NCBI GenBank assembly: GCA_006844605.1 | Contig: SPJN01000014.1 | Coordinates: 22,827 to 86,826 of the forward strand | Direction: 5' to 3' | DNA from: Hyphomicrobiales bacterium | Lineage (GTDB): Bacteria; Pseudomonadota; Alphaproteobacteria; SPJN01 | DNA: 64,000 nt | Shown: positions 17,371 through 25,219 of the stretch, piece by piece | Position numbering within the stretch: the first letter of the stretch is position 1 | Layout of the letters: each line of letters opens with the position of its first letter | The notes under the pieces: generated by a model | The model's input: only the letters and a program-made list of their open reading frames with translations | Database searches by the model: none | Told to the model about the DNA's origin: nothing | Position numbers and translations under genes: made by a program

Positions 17371-18090
17371 TTACAGCCCGGTAGGCTCGTCATCATCTGC
17401 TTGCGGCGTTGGGCTTGCGCCAAACACGCTTTCAATTGTTTCGCCACCAGTGGGGGCAGACGGTGTCGCGGGCGCATCAAGCGGTGCGGCGGTTGTTTCT
17501 TCTTCGACCTCCAGCGGCTCCAAACCCTGCGCGCGGCGTTCGCGGGCCAGCTTGGCGGCGGCGCGTTCCTTGCGGCGGGCAGCTTTTTGCACTGCTTCGT
17601 CAAGGTCGGCCTGGCTGCAAAGCCCCAACTGCACCGGGTCAACAGGTTTCAGATTGTTGATGTTCCAGTGACTGCGGTCGCGAATGGATTGGATCGTCGG
17701 CTTGGTTGTGCCAACCAAACGGCCAACCTGTGCGTCCGCCAATTCGGCGTGATGGCGCAGCAGCCACAAAATGGCGTCCGGGCGGTCCTGCCGTTTTGAT
17801 ACGGGGGTATAACGCGGGCCTTTGCGCTTGATAGGCGGGGCAACGACTTTCGGCTCCAGCTTCACAAGCCGGGCGCTTTCATCTGTTTGGCAGCGTTCAA
17901 TTTCTTCACGCTCAAGCTGGCCTGCCGCAACAGGGTCCAGACCGCGAATGCCAACGCCAACTTCACCATCGGCAATGCCTTTGATTTCAAGCGCGTGTAG
18001 GCCGCAAAAATCGGCAATCTGATCAAATGTCAGACTTGTATTATCGACCAGCCATACGGCGGTTGCCTTAGGCATCAATGGCTTGCTCAT
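17371..18090 (-). CDS. trcR: Cell cycle transcriptional regulator TrcR (DUF1013)
   Basis: 239 residues beginning MSKPLMPKATAVWLVDNTSL, with FDQIADFCGLHALEIKGIADGE, RPDAILWLLRHHAELADAQV and GTTKPTIQSIRDRSHWN, the conserved blocks of DUF1013, an alphaproteobacterial family with helix-turn-helix-like segments that in Caulobacter-type bacteria is linked to CtrA-regulated cell cycle control. The tail is a charged KAARRKERAAAKLARE helix and a low-complexity end. ATG 18090 has AGGAG 7 nt upstream. Confidence 0.9.
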   Translation of the reverse strand: MSKPLMPKATAVWLVDNTSLTFDQIADFCGLHALEIKGIADGEVGVGIRGLDPVAAGQLEREEIERCQTDESARLVKLEPKVVAPPIKRKGPRYTPVSKRQDRPDAILWLLRHHAELADAQVGRLVGTTKPTIQSIRDRSHWNINNLKPVDPVQLGLCSQADLDEAVQKAARRKERAAAKLARERRAQGLEPLEVEEETTAAPLDAPATPSAPTGGETIESVFGASPTPQADDDEPTGL

Positions 18091-18243
18091 AACAGCTCCT
18101 ATTCAACATCCTGTTGACCGGATTGGGTAAAGGGGTAGCGGCTGGCGACCCGGGTTTTGAAGGTCGCGCCGGTCAGGTTTACCGGTCTTTAGGGAATTCC
18201 CAGCCCTTATAGCGAAATTTTCCCGGTTTGCCTAGCCATCTAT

Positions 18244-19242
18244 CTAATGTGTGACGGTAAGGACAATTTTGCCGATATGGGCCGAAGATTCCATTAGTTC
18301 ATGGGCCTTTGCAGCATCCTCAAGCGGGAATGTCTTGAAGACCTGCGGTTTGATTTGGCCATCTGCCACCAGCGGCATGACATGGGCCGTTAATTGATCG
18401 GCAATGGCTTTTTTATCGGCAAGATCCCGTGCCCGCAGGGTGGAGCCTGTGATGGTCAGCCGTTTGAGCATAACAAGCATGAAATTCACTTCGGCGGTGG
18501 AGCCTTGCAAGAACGCGATAGAGACGAAGCGCCCCTCAACTGCCATGCATCCGATGGAACGGGGAATGTAATCACCCCCGACCATATCAAGCACGACGTC
18601 AACGCCCTTGCCGCCTGTTTCGGCCTTGATCGCCTCGACGAAATCGTCTGTTTTGTAATTCACAGCCTTGGCTGCGCCCAGTTTTTCACAGGCGGTGCAT
18701 TTTTCGTCCGACCCGGCGGTCGTATAAACCGTGTGCCCCAAGGCGGTGGCCATCTGGATTGCGGTTGTGCCGATGCCGCTGGCGCCGCCATGCACCAACA
18801 GGCTTTCCCCTTCGGCAAGGCGGGCGCGGTCGAAAATATTGCTCCACACCGTGAAGAAAGTTTCAGGCAGGGCCGCCGCTTCTTCCATTGTCAGGCTACC
18901 GGGCACCATCAGGCAGGTTTCAACCGCCGCGCAGACATAGGCGGCATAACCGCCCCCTGCCACCAGCGCACATATTTTGTCGCCAATGGTGAAGTGGCTG
19001 ACGCCATCGCCCAGCGCCACAATGGTCCCTGCAACTTCAAGTCCCGGATGGGTTGGCGCACCCGGCGGTGCCGGGTACAGCCCCATGCGTTGAAACACGT
19101 CGGGCCGGTTGATGCCTGCGGCCTCAACCTTGATCAGCACTTCGCCCGCCTTGGGGGTTGGCACAGCCATTGTCACGGGAACAAGGGCGTCTGGCCCGCC
19201 CGGTTCGGTGATGTCGATCGCGGTCATTGTGGTCGGTAACAT
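18244..19242 (-). CDS. NAD(P)H-quinone oxidoreductase, zinc-free MDR family
   Basis: 332 residues of the PIG3/quinone oxidoreductase group: PGLEVAGTIVALG, the NADPH-binding VHGGASGIGTTAIQMA and DMVGGDYIPRSI motifs. No catalytic or structural zinc Cys cluster is evident, as expected. The ATG at 19242 is chosen because AGGA lies 9 nt upstream; an ATG at 19251 abuts the same AGGA. The open frame continues far upstream, but that part is antisense to the DUF1192 gene and looks non-coding. Divergent from DUF1192-MFS with overlapping promoters. Confidence 0.9.
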   Translation of the reverse strand: MLPTTMTAIDITEPGGPDALVPVTMAVPTPKAGEVLIKVEAAGINRPDVFQRMGLYPAPPGAPTHPGLEVAGTIVALGDGVSHFTIGDKICALVAGGGYAAYVCAAVETCLMVPGSLTMEEAAALPETFFTVWSNIFDRARLAEGESLLVHGGASGIGTTAIQMATALGHTVYTTAGSDEKCTACEKLGAAKAVNYKTDDFVEAIKAETGGKGVDVVLDMVGGDYIPRSIGCMAVEGRFVSIAFLQGSTAEVNFMLVMLKRLTITGSTLRARDLADKKAIADQLTAHVMPLVADGQIKPQVFKTFPLEDAAKAHELMESSAHIGKIVLTVTH

Positions 19243-19257
19243 GATGCTCATTCCTGT

Positions 19258-19287
19258 TTGCAATTCTTTGTTGTTCGATAGCATAGT
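19258..19287 (+). promoter_or_regulatory. Candidate promoter of the DUF1192-MFS operon
   Basis: TTGCAA (19258-19263), 18-nt spacer, CATAGT (19282-19287), 28 nt before the DUF1192 start codon. It overlaps the oppositely oriented promoter of the quinone oxidoreductase. Confidence 0.4.
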
Positions 19288-19303
19288 GAATCGCATAGGA
19301 CAA
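19275..19303 (-). promoter_or_regulatory. Candidate promoter of the quinone oxidoreductase
   Basis: Minus strand TTGTCC (19298-19303), 17-nt spacer, TATCGA (19275-19280), about 32 nt before the ATG at 19242. It shares bases with the plus-strand promoter at 19258-19287, so the two transcripts may compete. Confidence 0.4.
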
Positions 19304-19315
19304 AAGGGGAGGGAT

Positions 19316-19513
19316 ATGCCGATGCGTGAGGATGATCCGGAGCGGGCGAAAAAAGCTGCCGCCATTATTGTGGGCGCGGACCTGTCAGCGATTTCGGTTG
19401 ATGAGTTGGCGGAGCGTATTGGATTTCTGGAAAATGAAATCACCCGCATCAAGCAAGAGATTAAGGCGAAAAAGAGCGCCAAGTCAGCTGCCGATGCCGT
19501 GTTTGGAAATTAG
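19316..19513 (+). CDS. DUF1192 family small protein
   Basis: 65 residues: a short acidic start (MPMREDDPERAKK), VGADLSAISVDELAERIGFLENEITRIKQEI, and a Lys/Ala-rich end. This matches DUF1192, small coiled-coil proteins of unknown function in alphaproteobacteria. ATG 19316 is preceded by AAGGGGAGGG. The stop is 2 nt before the MFS gene, so the two are co-translated. Confidence 0.85.
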   Translation: MPMREDDPERAKKAAAIIVGADLSAISVDELAERIGFLENEITRIKQEIKAKKSAKSAADAVFGN

Positions 19514-19515
19514 AG

Positions 19516-20772
19516 ATGAGTGATGCAACCTCAACAGAGGACGAAAAGCCGGGGCTGACGCCGGGGATGTTGTTCGTTCTGGCGATCATATTCATTGATA
19601 CGGTCAGCTTTGGCATCATCATCCCCGTTATGCCTGACCTGCTGACGGATTTGACGGGGCAGCCGGTTGAAAAGGCAGCGGTTGAGGGGGGCATTTTGAT
19701 GATTGCCTTTGCCCTGACGCTTTTTCTTTGTGCGCCATTGATCGGCGGTCTGTCTGACAGGTTTGGCAGGCGTCCATTGATGTTGGCATCAATGGCGGCC
19801 TTTACCATTGATTACATCATCATGGGCCTTGCCCAGTCATACGAGATGCTGTTGATCGGGCGTGTGGTTGCCGGGGTGGCCGGAGGTGTCTATGCAACGG
19901 CAAATGCCTATATCGCTGACATCAGCACGCATGAAAACCGTGCGCGCAATTTCGGTATCATTGGTGCTGCATGGGGCATTGGCTTTGTCACTGGCCCCGC
20001 GATTGGCGGCCTGTTGGGTGAGTTGGGGCCGCGCGTGCCGTTTTTTGTTGCGGCTGGATTTTGCGCGTTGAATTTCGTCTATGGATATTTTGTGGTTCCG
20101 GAAAGTCTGGCCCCAGAAAATCGGCGCCCATTCGATATCAAGCGCGCCAACCCTTTGGGCAGCCTATTGGCGCTAAAGCGCTTTCCCATGTTGTTGGGGC
20201 TGTTCGGTGTGATGGCCTTGTTTCAGGTCGGGCATGATGTGAACCCGACGATCTGGACCTATTACACAAAGTATAAGTTCGGTTGGGGGCCCGGTGAAAT
20301 CGGCTGGTCGCTTGCCATTGTGGGCATCACAATTGCGGTTGTGCAAAGTATGCTGACCGGGCGGCTGGTGGCGCGGTTTGGTGAATACCGGACGGCGCAG
20401 ATTGGCCTGACATTGGGCGCATGCGGGTTCTTGGCTGTTGCCTTCGCCCCCAGTAGTTTTTGGATGTATTGCGCGATCCCGCTTAGCGGTATGTTCGCGT
20501 TGGCCTCCCCAACCATTCGGGCGATCATGGCCAATCAGGTGGGCGAGGATCAGCAGGGCGAATTGTCTGGCGCGCTGTCATCCCTGTTTAGCTTGTCCAT
20601 GCTTTTGACGCCGCTTGTCATGCCGGCCTTGTTTGAGTTCTTTACCAGTGCGGCAGCGCCTGTGCACTTTCCCGGGATCGGTCATTTCTCTGGCGCTATC
20701 TTATTCGTGCTGGCGTTGCTGGCCTTTATTGTGGCGGGCCGGGGCAAGAGTTTGAATGCCAGCGACGGCTGA
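19516..20772 (+). CDS. MFS transporter, TetA-like (DHA1 family)
   Basis: 418 residues, 12 hydrophobic helices. IDTVSFGIIIPVMPDLL in helix 1 and the loop-2-3 motif GGLSDRFGRRPLML are typical of DHA1 drug:H+ antiporters such as TetA, as is the helix-5 AAWGIGFVTGPAIGGLLG. The substrate is unknown and resistance should not be assumed. It follows DUF1192 with a 2-nt gap. Confidence 0.92.
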   Translation: MSDATSTEDEKPGLTPGMLFVLAIIFIDTVSFGIIIPVMPDLLTDLTGQPVEKAAVEGGILMIAFALTLFLCAPLIGGLSDRFGRRPLMLASMAAFTIDYIIMGLAQSYEMLLIGRVVAGVAGGVYATANAYIADISTHENRARNFGIIGAAWGIGFVTGPAIGGLLGELGPRVPFFVAAGFCALNFVYGYFVVPESLAPENRRPFDIKRANPLGSLLALKRFPMLLGLFGVMALFQVGHDVNPTIWTYYTKYKFGWGPGEIGWSLAIVGITIAVVQSMLTGRLVARFGEYRTAQIGLTLGACGFLAVAFAPSSFWMYCAIPLSGMFALASPTIRAIMANQVGEDQQGELSGALSSLFSLSMLLTPLVMPALFEFFTSAAAPVHFPGIGHFSGAILFVLALLAFIVAGRGKSLNASDG

Positions 20773-20828
20773 TATGGTTAACGCCCCAAATCTGTTTTAG
20801 TTATTTAGGGCGTGATGCATTTTTGGGC

Positions 20829-20857
20829 TTGCCGCGTCAAACTGCCGCCTCTATAGT
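20829..20857 (+). promoter_or_regulatory. Sigma70-type promoter of the candidate small RNA
   Basis: TTGCCG (20829-20834), exact 17-nt spacer, TATAGT (20852-20857). A start about 6 nt later falls at about 20863, at the foot of the 10-bp stem that closes the 5' domain of the RNA. Confidence 0.6.
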
Positions 20858-20860
20858 GCG

Positions 20861-20992
20861 GCCATCCTGTAATTGGTTGATCAATCGAATTTGAATGAAT
20901 CAGGCAAGTTTAACAGGATGGCTTCACGTCAAAGACCGCATTCGCGATCCTTAATCCTGGGGGGGAGGTTGGATCAGAATGCGGTCTTTTTT
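20861..20992 (+). ncRNA. Candidate structured small RNA, about 130 nt
   Basis: Two clear domains follow the promoter. Domain 1: GCCATCCTGT (20861-20870) pairs perfectly with ACAGGATGGC (20913-20922) around a 42-nt AU-rich interior that contains the palindrome TTGATCAA. Domain 2: AAAGACCGCATTC (20931-20943) pairs perfectly with GAATGCGGTCTTT (20977-20989), inside which GATCC pairs with GGATC. The apical loop exposes a run of seven G followed by AGG, and the stem runs into TTTTTT, so domain 2 is also the terminator. No match to 6S, SRP, tmRNA or RNase P RNA is seen. It lies between the MFS and hsp20 genes with no plausible protein. Confidence 0.6.
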
Positions 20993-21014
20993 ATTGGCGG
21001 ATTTCCAGGCTCGG

Positions 21015-21482
21015 TCAGGCCGCTGATTGTTGCAGCTTTGGCTGACCGCCAATCGTGATCTCGCGCGGCTTTTGGCTTTCAGGAACCTCGCGGACAAGAT
21101 CAATAACCAACAGGCCATTGACCAGATCAGCCCCGGTGACCTTCACATTGTCATCCAGTTGGAAGCGGCGTTCAAACGCGCGCTTGGCAATGCCGCGATG
21201 CAGGAACTGACGGTCCGGTGTGTTCGCCTGTTCACCTTGGGGTTGGTCTTTGGATTTAACGGTCAGAACGCCCTTTTCCAGCATGATCTCAAGCTCGTTT
21301 TCAGTGAAACCGGCAAGGGCAATGCTGATCTGATAGTCGTTCTCGCCCAGCCGCTCAATATTATAGGGCGGATAGGACGGCACCTGTTCAGACGCGCGCA
21401 GGGCGCTGTCGAACAGCTGATCGAAGCGATCAAAGCCTACAGATGTGCGGAAAAGCGGTGAAAAATCATAAGTCGAACGCAT
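21015..21482 (-). CDS. Small heat shock protein, Hsp20/IbpA family
   Basis: 155 residues from ATG 21482, 5 nt after GGAGGT. Begins MRSTYDFSPLFRTSVGFDRF, the IbpA-type N-terminus. The alpha-crystallin domain spans about 35-135: NDYQISIALAGFTENELEI, GVLTVKSK, FLHRGIAKRAFERRFQL, and GLLVIDLVREVPE followed by KPREI, with the IxI-like tail nearby. ATP-independent holdase for unfolding proteins. It is preceded by a sigma32-like promoter and a structured leader. Confidence 0.95.
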   Translation of the reverse strand: MRSTYDFSPLFRTSVGFDRFDQLFDSALRASEQVPSYPPYNIERLGENDYQISIALAGFTENELEIMLEKGVLTVKSKDQPQGEQANTPDRQFLHRGIAKRAFERRFQLDDNVKVTGADLVNGLLVIDLVREVPESQKPREITIGGQPKLQQSAA

Positions 21483-21487
21483 GGCAT

Positions 21488-21576
21488 ACCTCCTTGATGA
21501 GCGAATGCAGTTCATCGGAACCCCATCAGGGCATTCCGAATTTGGTTGAAGCGAGACCCGCTAGGCGGCGTCTCTA
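21488..21576 (-). promoter_or_regulatory. Structured hsp20 leader, possible ROSE-type RNA thermometer
   Basis: The leader can form three hairpins in transcript order: GAGAC-CCGC-type stem at 21553-21574 with a 3-nt loop; GAATGC/GCATTC enclosing about 22 nt (21504-21537 region); and a last hairpin at 21488-21505 where UCGCUC faces the Shine-Dalgarno AAGGAGGU. In that hairpin CUC-type pairing to GAG with a bulged G and C-G beyond it reproduces the UYGCU/anti-SD layout of ROSE elements. Hairpins 2 and 3 overlap slightly and may alternate. Read by eye, not folded. Confidence 0.4.
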
Positions 21577-21582
21577 CAATTG

Positions 21583-21610
21583 ATGTAGGTGCGTATTGCG
21601 GGTGTTCAAG
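21583..21610 (-). promoter_or_regulatory. Sigma32-type heat shock promoter of hsp20
   Basis: Minus strand CCCCCTTGAA with CTTGAA at 21605-21610, 15 nt, then CCTACAT (21583-21589). This fits the alphaproteobacterial RpoH form CTTG-N17/18-CYTAT. It lies just after the rpmE terminator and about 95 nt before the hsp20 start codon. Confidence 0.6.
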
Positions 21611-21630
21611 GGGGCGAGGGCTAAATCCGC

Positions 21631-21666
21631 CACAAAAAAACACCGCCCAAAACAAATTGGACGGTG
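21631..21666 (-). terminator. Terminator of rpmE
   Basis: Minus strand arms CACCGTCCA and TGGGCGGTG (21658-21666 and 21641-21649) close an A/T-rich 8-nt loop and are followed by TTTTTTTG. It separates rpmE from the hsp20 promoter. Confidence 0.85.
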
Positions 21667-21694
21667 CTTTTGAAAGCAAAATGTAAGGGCCGGA

Positions 21695-21919
21695 TCAACC
21701 GATGCCGAAACCTTCGTATTTTTTCTTGAAGCGACCAACACGACCGGCTGTGTCCAGCAGACGCTGGTTGCCGCCCGTCCACGCCGGATGGGTGGTCGGA
21801 TCAATGTCGAGCTTCATCGTGTCGCCTTCAGATCCCCATGTTGAGCGGGTCTGGTATGTTGTGCCATCGGTCATCTCTACATTGATGACGTGATAGTCGG
21901 GATGAATATCTTTTTTCAT
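21695..21919 (-). CDS. rpmE: 50S ribosomal protein L31
   Basis: 74 residues from ATG 21919: [19 protein letters not shown], then [25 protein letters not shown] and a basic FKKKYEGFG end. The zinc-type CxxC is absent, so this is the Cys-less form of L31. RBS AAAGGA. It has a good promoter at 22000-22028 and its own terminator, and is divergent from the ABC exporter gene. Confidence 0.96.
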   Translation of the reverse strand: MKKDIHPDYHVINVEMTDGTTYQTRSTWGSEGDTMKLDIDPTTHPAWTGGNQRLLDTAGRVGRFKKKYEGFGIG

Positions 21920-21999
21920 CGCCTTATCCTTTGGTTTTACCGTTTCGGAGGCATGGAGGCACCCTGCCGGGCACGTCCTGCAAAAATTCAAGAGCGCGC

Positions 22000-22028
22000 C
22001 TTATACAATCCCCCTATGAAGCTGGCAA
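22000..22028 (-). promoter_or_regulatory. Sigma70-type promoter of rpmE
   Basis: Minus strand TTGCCA (22023-22028), 17-nt spacer, TATAAG (22000-22005). The predicted leader is about 70 nt long and contains a GC-rich GCCCGGCAGGG segment. Confidence 0.65.
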
Positions 22029-22190
22029 GGGGGTCTGGTGAATGGGGCCCAAAATTGCTTGTGTCACGCGGTCGCGGGAATGGGGGCCTTTTGTCAGGCT
22101 TGGCGCGGCTTTCATAGTTGGTTACAACATGGTCAACATATTGCATTCAGAACAAGCCCGCATCGTTTAGGCGGGCGTGAAGGAAATCTT

Positions 22191-24062
22191 GTGGCCGATC
22201 AAGCCCCCACACCACCACCCGCCGGCAATGGCGAGGCGTTTGCCGCCGCGATTGAACGTGAAGCAGCGTCTCGCGAAAAGGCCAAATCCGTTCGGCCCTT
22301 GCGGCGGCTAGTGCCGTTTCTGAAGCCCTATACCGGATGGATCAGTTTGGCTTTGGTGGCGTTGGTGATGTCGTCCAGCGCCACTTTGGTGCTGCCGATG
22401 GCCCTGCGCCGGGTCATTGATGCGGGATTTTCTGCGGAAAATGCGGACTTTATCGGCAAGTATTTCCTGGCCTTTGTGGGCGTTGCCTTTGTTCTGGCGC
22501 TGGCGACGGCGGCGCGCTTTTTCATGGTGACACTGGTGGGGGAGCGTATCGTCGCTGACATCCGCAAGGCGGTTTATGAGCATCTGGTCTTCCTAAGCCC
22601 CAGCTTTTTTGAAAAAACCCGCACTGGGGAGGTTCTGTCGCGTCTGACGACAGATACCACGCTTGTCCAAACCGTTGTCGGGTCCGGCGTATCGGTGGCG
22701 TTGCGAAACTCGCTAACCCTGATCGGCGGCTTGATTCTGATGGTCTATACAAGCCCGAAATTGACAGGGTTTGTTTTACTGGCTGTGCCGTTGATTTTGG
22801 TGCCGATCATTATGATCGGGCGTTGGGTCAAGACGCTAAGCCGATTAAGTCAGGACCGGGTGGCCGACACATCAGCTATTGCGGGGGAAAGTCTGAATGC
22901 AATTCGGATCGTGCAGGCGTTTACTCAAGAAGCAGCCGACGCGGCGCGTTATGCCTTTGCGGTTGAAGATTCCTACAAGGCCGCGCGCTTGCGCATTATT
23001 GTGCGTGCGGCGCTGACTTTTATTTCGTTTTTCGTGATTCTGACTGCGATCATTTTTGTGCTGTGGCGTGGTGCCCAAGATGTGATTGCCGGGACCATGA
23101 CAGGGGGCGAGTTGGCCCAGTTCATCCTTTATGCGGTATTGGTTGCAGGCTCCACCGGGATGTTGTCCGAAATTTGGGGTGAGCTTCAGCGCGCTGCAGG
23201 TGCTGCCGAACGTATGGTTGAGTTGCTTGAACAGCCGCGTGAAATCAAGGCACCTGAAAATCCCGCACCAATTCCCACGCCCATGACAGGTGCCATCCGG
23301 TTTGAAGGGGTCGGCTTTGCCTATCCCATGCGGCAGGAACAAACCGCGCTGGAGGAGTTTACGCTTGAGGTTAAGCAGGGTGAGACCGTTGCTCTTGTTG
23401 GCCCTAGCGGCGCAGGCAAAAGCACCGTTCTGCAATTATTGCTGCGGTTCTATGATCCCAGCACCGGGCGCATCGTCATTGATGGCGAGGATATGACCAG
23501 GTTTGACCCGGTTGAGCTGCGTGAACAGATTGCCTTCGTGCCGCAAGACACAATTGTGTTCGGTACATCGGCTGCGGAAAATATCCGTTATGGGCGGCCT
23601 GATGCGTCCGATCAGGATGTGCGCGATGCAGCGGTCCATGCCTTTGCCGACACGTTTATCGACGCTCTGCCCCAAGGGTATGACACCTATTTGGGGGACC
23701 GGGGTGCGGGCCTGTCCGGTGGCCAGCGTCAACGTATGGCTATCGCGCGTGCCTTGTTGAAAGACGCGCCGATATTATTGCTGGACGAGGCGACGTCAGC
23801 CCTTGATGCCGAAGCAGAATCAAAGGTGCAAAAGGCGCTTGAGGTTTTGATGGAGGGACGCACAACATTGGTAATCGCCCACCGGCTTGCCACCGTTCAA
23901 AAGGCTGATCGTATCATTGTCATGGATCAGGGGCGCGTCGTTGCCTCAGGCAAGCATGATGAATTAATGGCCGAAGACGGGCTTTATGCCCGGTTGGCCC
24001 GACTGCAATTTTCTGCGGACCATCTTGCGCAGGTGGACCGCGTGCCGCCCGCTGCCCAATAG
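22191..24062 (+). CDS. MsbA-related ABC exporter (fused TM and ATPase domains)
   Basis: 623 residues from GTG 22191, with GAAGGA 6 nt upstream. Six TM helices span about 50-320, and the ATPase follows: Walker [10 protein letters not shown] (404-412), signature LSGGQ (508-512), Walker B ILLLDE (528-533) and the H-loop AHRLAT. It is a homodimeric half-transporter of the MsbA_rel type that is common beside rpmE in alphaproteobacteria. Lipid or drug export is inferred. A GCCCGC/GCGGGC hairpin (22156-22176) lies just before the RBS and might affect translation. The open frame upstream to 22038 lacks support. Confidence 0.92.
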   Translation: MADQAPTPPPAGNGEAFAAAIEREAASREKAKSVRPLRRLVPFLKPYTGWISLALVALVMSSSATLVLPMALRRVIDAGFSAENADFIGKYFLAFVGVAFVLALATAARFFMVTLVGERIVADIRKAVYEHLVFLSPSFFEKTRTGEVLSRLTTDTTLVQTVVGSGVSVALRNSLTLIGGLILMVYTSPKLTGFVLLAVPLILVPIIMIGRWVKTLSRLSQDRVADTSAIAGESLNAIRIVQAFTQEAADAARYAFAVEDSYKAARLRIIVRAALTFISFFVILTAIIFVLWRGAQDVIAGTMTGGELAQFILYAVLVAGSTGMLSEIWGELQRAAGAAERMVELLEQPREIKAPENPAPIPTPMTGAIRFEGVGFAYPMRQEQTALEEFTLEVKQGETVALVGPSGAGKSTVLQLLLRFYDPSTGRIVIDGEDMTRFDPVELREQIAFVPQDTIVFGTSAAENIRYGRPDASDQDVRDAAVHAFADTFIDALPQGYDTYLGDRGAGLSGGQRQRMAIARALLKDAPILLLDEATSALDAEAESKVQKALEVLMEGRTTLVIAHRLATVQKADRIIVMDQGRVVASGKHDELMAEDGLYARLARLQFSADHLAQVDRVPPAAQ

Positions 24063-24096
24063 GCCGCTTAAACATCGAATAGGATAGGGGAATTAA

Positions 24097-25188
24097 ATGA
24101 CCCGAGGTGTATTTGTCTTTATCAGTGTTGTCGTCCTCGGCTGCATTGGCGTTTTTGTTTACAACACCGTATTGGGGCTTGGCGTCACGAAGGAGCTGGC
24201 CTATCACGCTCCCGACCAATGCTATCGGGTCACTGGCAAGGACATGGCCGGGCCAGAGGATATCCAGATTGCCGGACCTTATGCTGTTATTTCAGCAGAT
24301 GATCGTCGCGCGACCAGCGCCGCAGTAGCCGCAGGAGATGCCGTCAGCACAAAGTTTGGCGGTGTCTATGTGATGGATATGCGCCTGCCGCGCCCCGATG
24401 CCCTGCGGATGAGCCATGATGGACCAGAAGACTTCCACCCCCATGGTCTTAGTATTTGGAAACTGGATGACCGGAAATATCGTCTGTTCCTGATTAATCA
24501 TCCTGTTGCCGGTGGCCATACGGTTGAATTGTTCGATTGGGATATGGGTCAGGGCCTTGTCCTGACCCATGTTGAGACGATCACTGATCCGCATATGTTG
24601 TCACCGAATGACCTGGTGGCAACCGGGCCGCGCAGCTTCTATTTCACCAATGACCGTGGGTCAGAAACAGATCTGGGGCGCACCCTGGAAAGCGTGATGC
24701 GCCTGTCCCGTTCACAGGTCGGTTATTATGATGGCACCAACGGACGCTTTGTCATTACTGATTTGAAGATGGCGAATGGCATTACGACATCGCATGACGG
24801 CACAGAACTATATGTTGCCGAACTGATGCGCGGCACGGTCAATTTCTATGACATTGATCAAGCGACGATGGATGTGACCTTGACCGATCAGGTTGCGCTC
24901 AATGCCGGTTTGGATAATTTGGACGTGGATGAGGACGGTAATATTTGGTCGGGTGCGCATGTGAAGTTGTTGGACTTCGTTACCTATGCTGGCGATGAAA
25001 CCAAACTGGCCCCCAGCCACATCGTCAAACTAACGCTGAACAAAGACGGACCCGGCGGCAAGGTAGACGAAGTGTTATTGTCTGACGGTGCGGATATTTC
25101 CGCGTCCACAGTCGCTGCGAAGTTCGGCAATCGCATTGCCATCGGGTCGGTTATGGACTCGCACGCATTGATTTGTGAGTTGGATTAA
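24097..25188 (+). CDS. Paraoxonase/arylesterase-like (PON-family) lactonase
   Basis: 363 residues, N-terminal TM anchor or uncleaved signal (residues 4-22), then a six-bladed propeller-like chain. The residues of PON1 appear in order: GPEDI (Glu54, Asp55 for PON1 Glu53/Asp54), HPHG (His116 for His115), NHP (His135 for His134, same 19-residue spacing), SPNDL (Asn171 for Asn168), ANGI (Asn227 for Asn224), LDNLD (Asp273/Asn274 for Asp269/Asn270), and a STVA...ALICEL ending like PON1. This predicts a calcium-dependent periplasm-facing lactonase or arylesterase. It is 34 nt after the ABC exporter gene. Confidence 0.8.
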   Translation: MTRGVFVFISVVVLGCIGVFVYNTVLGLGVTKELAYHAPDQCYRVTGKDMAGPEDIQIAGPYAVISADDRRATSAAVAAGDAVSTKFGGVYVMDMRLPRPDALRMSHDGPEDFHPHGLSIWKLDDRKYRLFLINHPVAGGHTVELFDWDMGQGLVLTHVETITDPHMLSPNDLVATGPRSFYFTNDRGSETDLGRTLESVMRLSRSQVGYYDGTNGRFVITDLKMANGITTSHDGTELYVAELMRGTVNFYDIDQATMDVTLTDQVALNAGLDNLDVDEDGNIWSGAHVKLLDFVTYAGDETKLAPSHIVKLTLNKDGPGGKVDEVLLSDGADISASTVAAKFGNRIAIGSVMDSHALICELD

Positions 25189-25219
25189 GCGGCCGCCTGT
25201 TCCTATCACGTCTTGCCTC

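Noticed and set aside
18394..19239. 281-codon plus-strand frame antisense to the quinone oxidoreductase
   Set aside because: No start context, no recognisable domain, Cys/His-rich shadow composition, and the minus-strand gene has clear family motifs.
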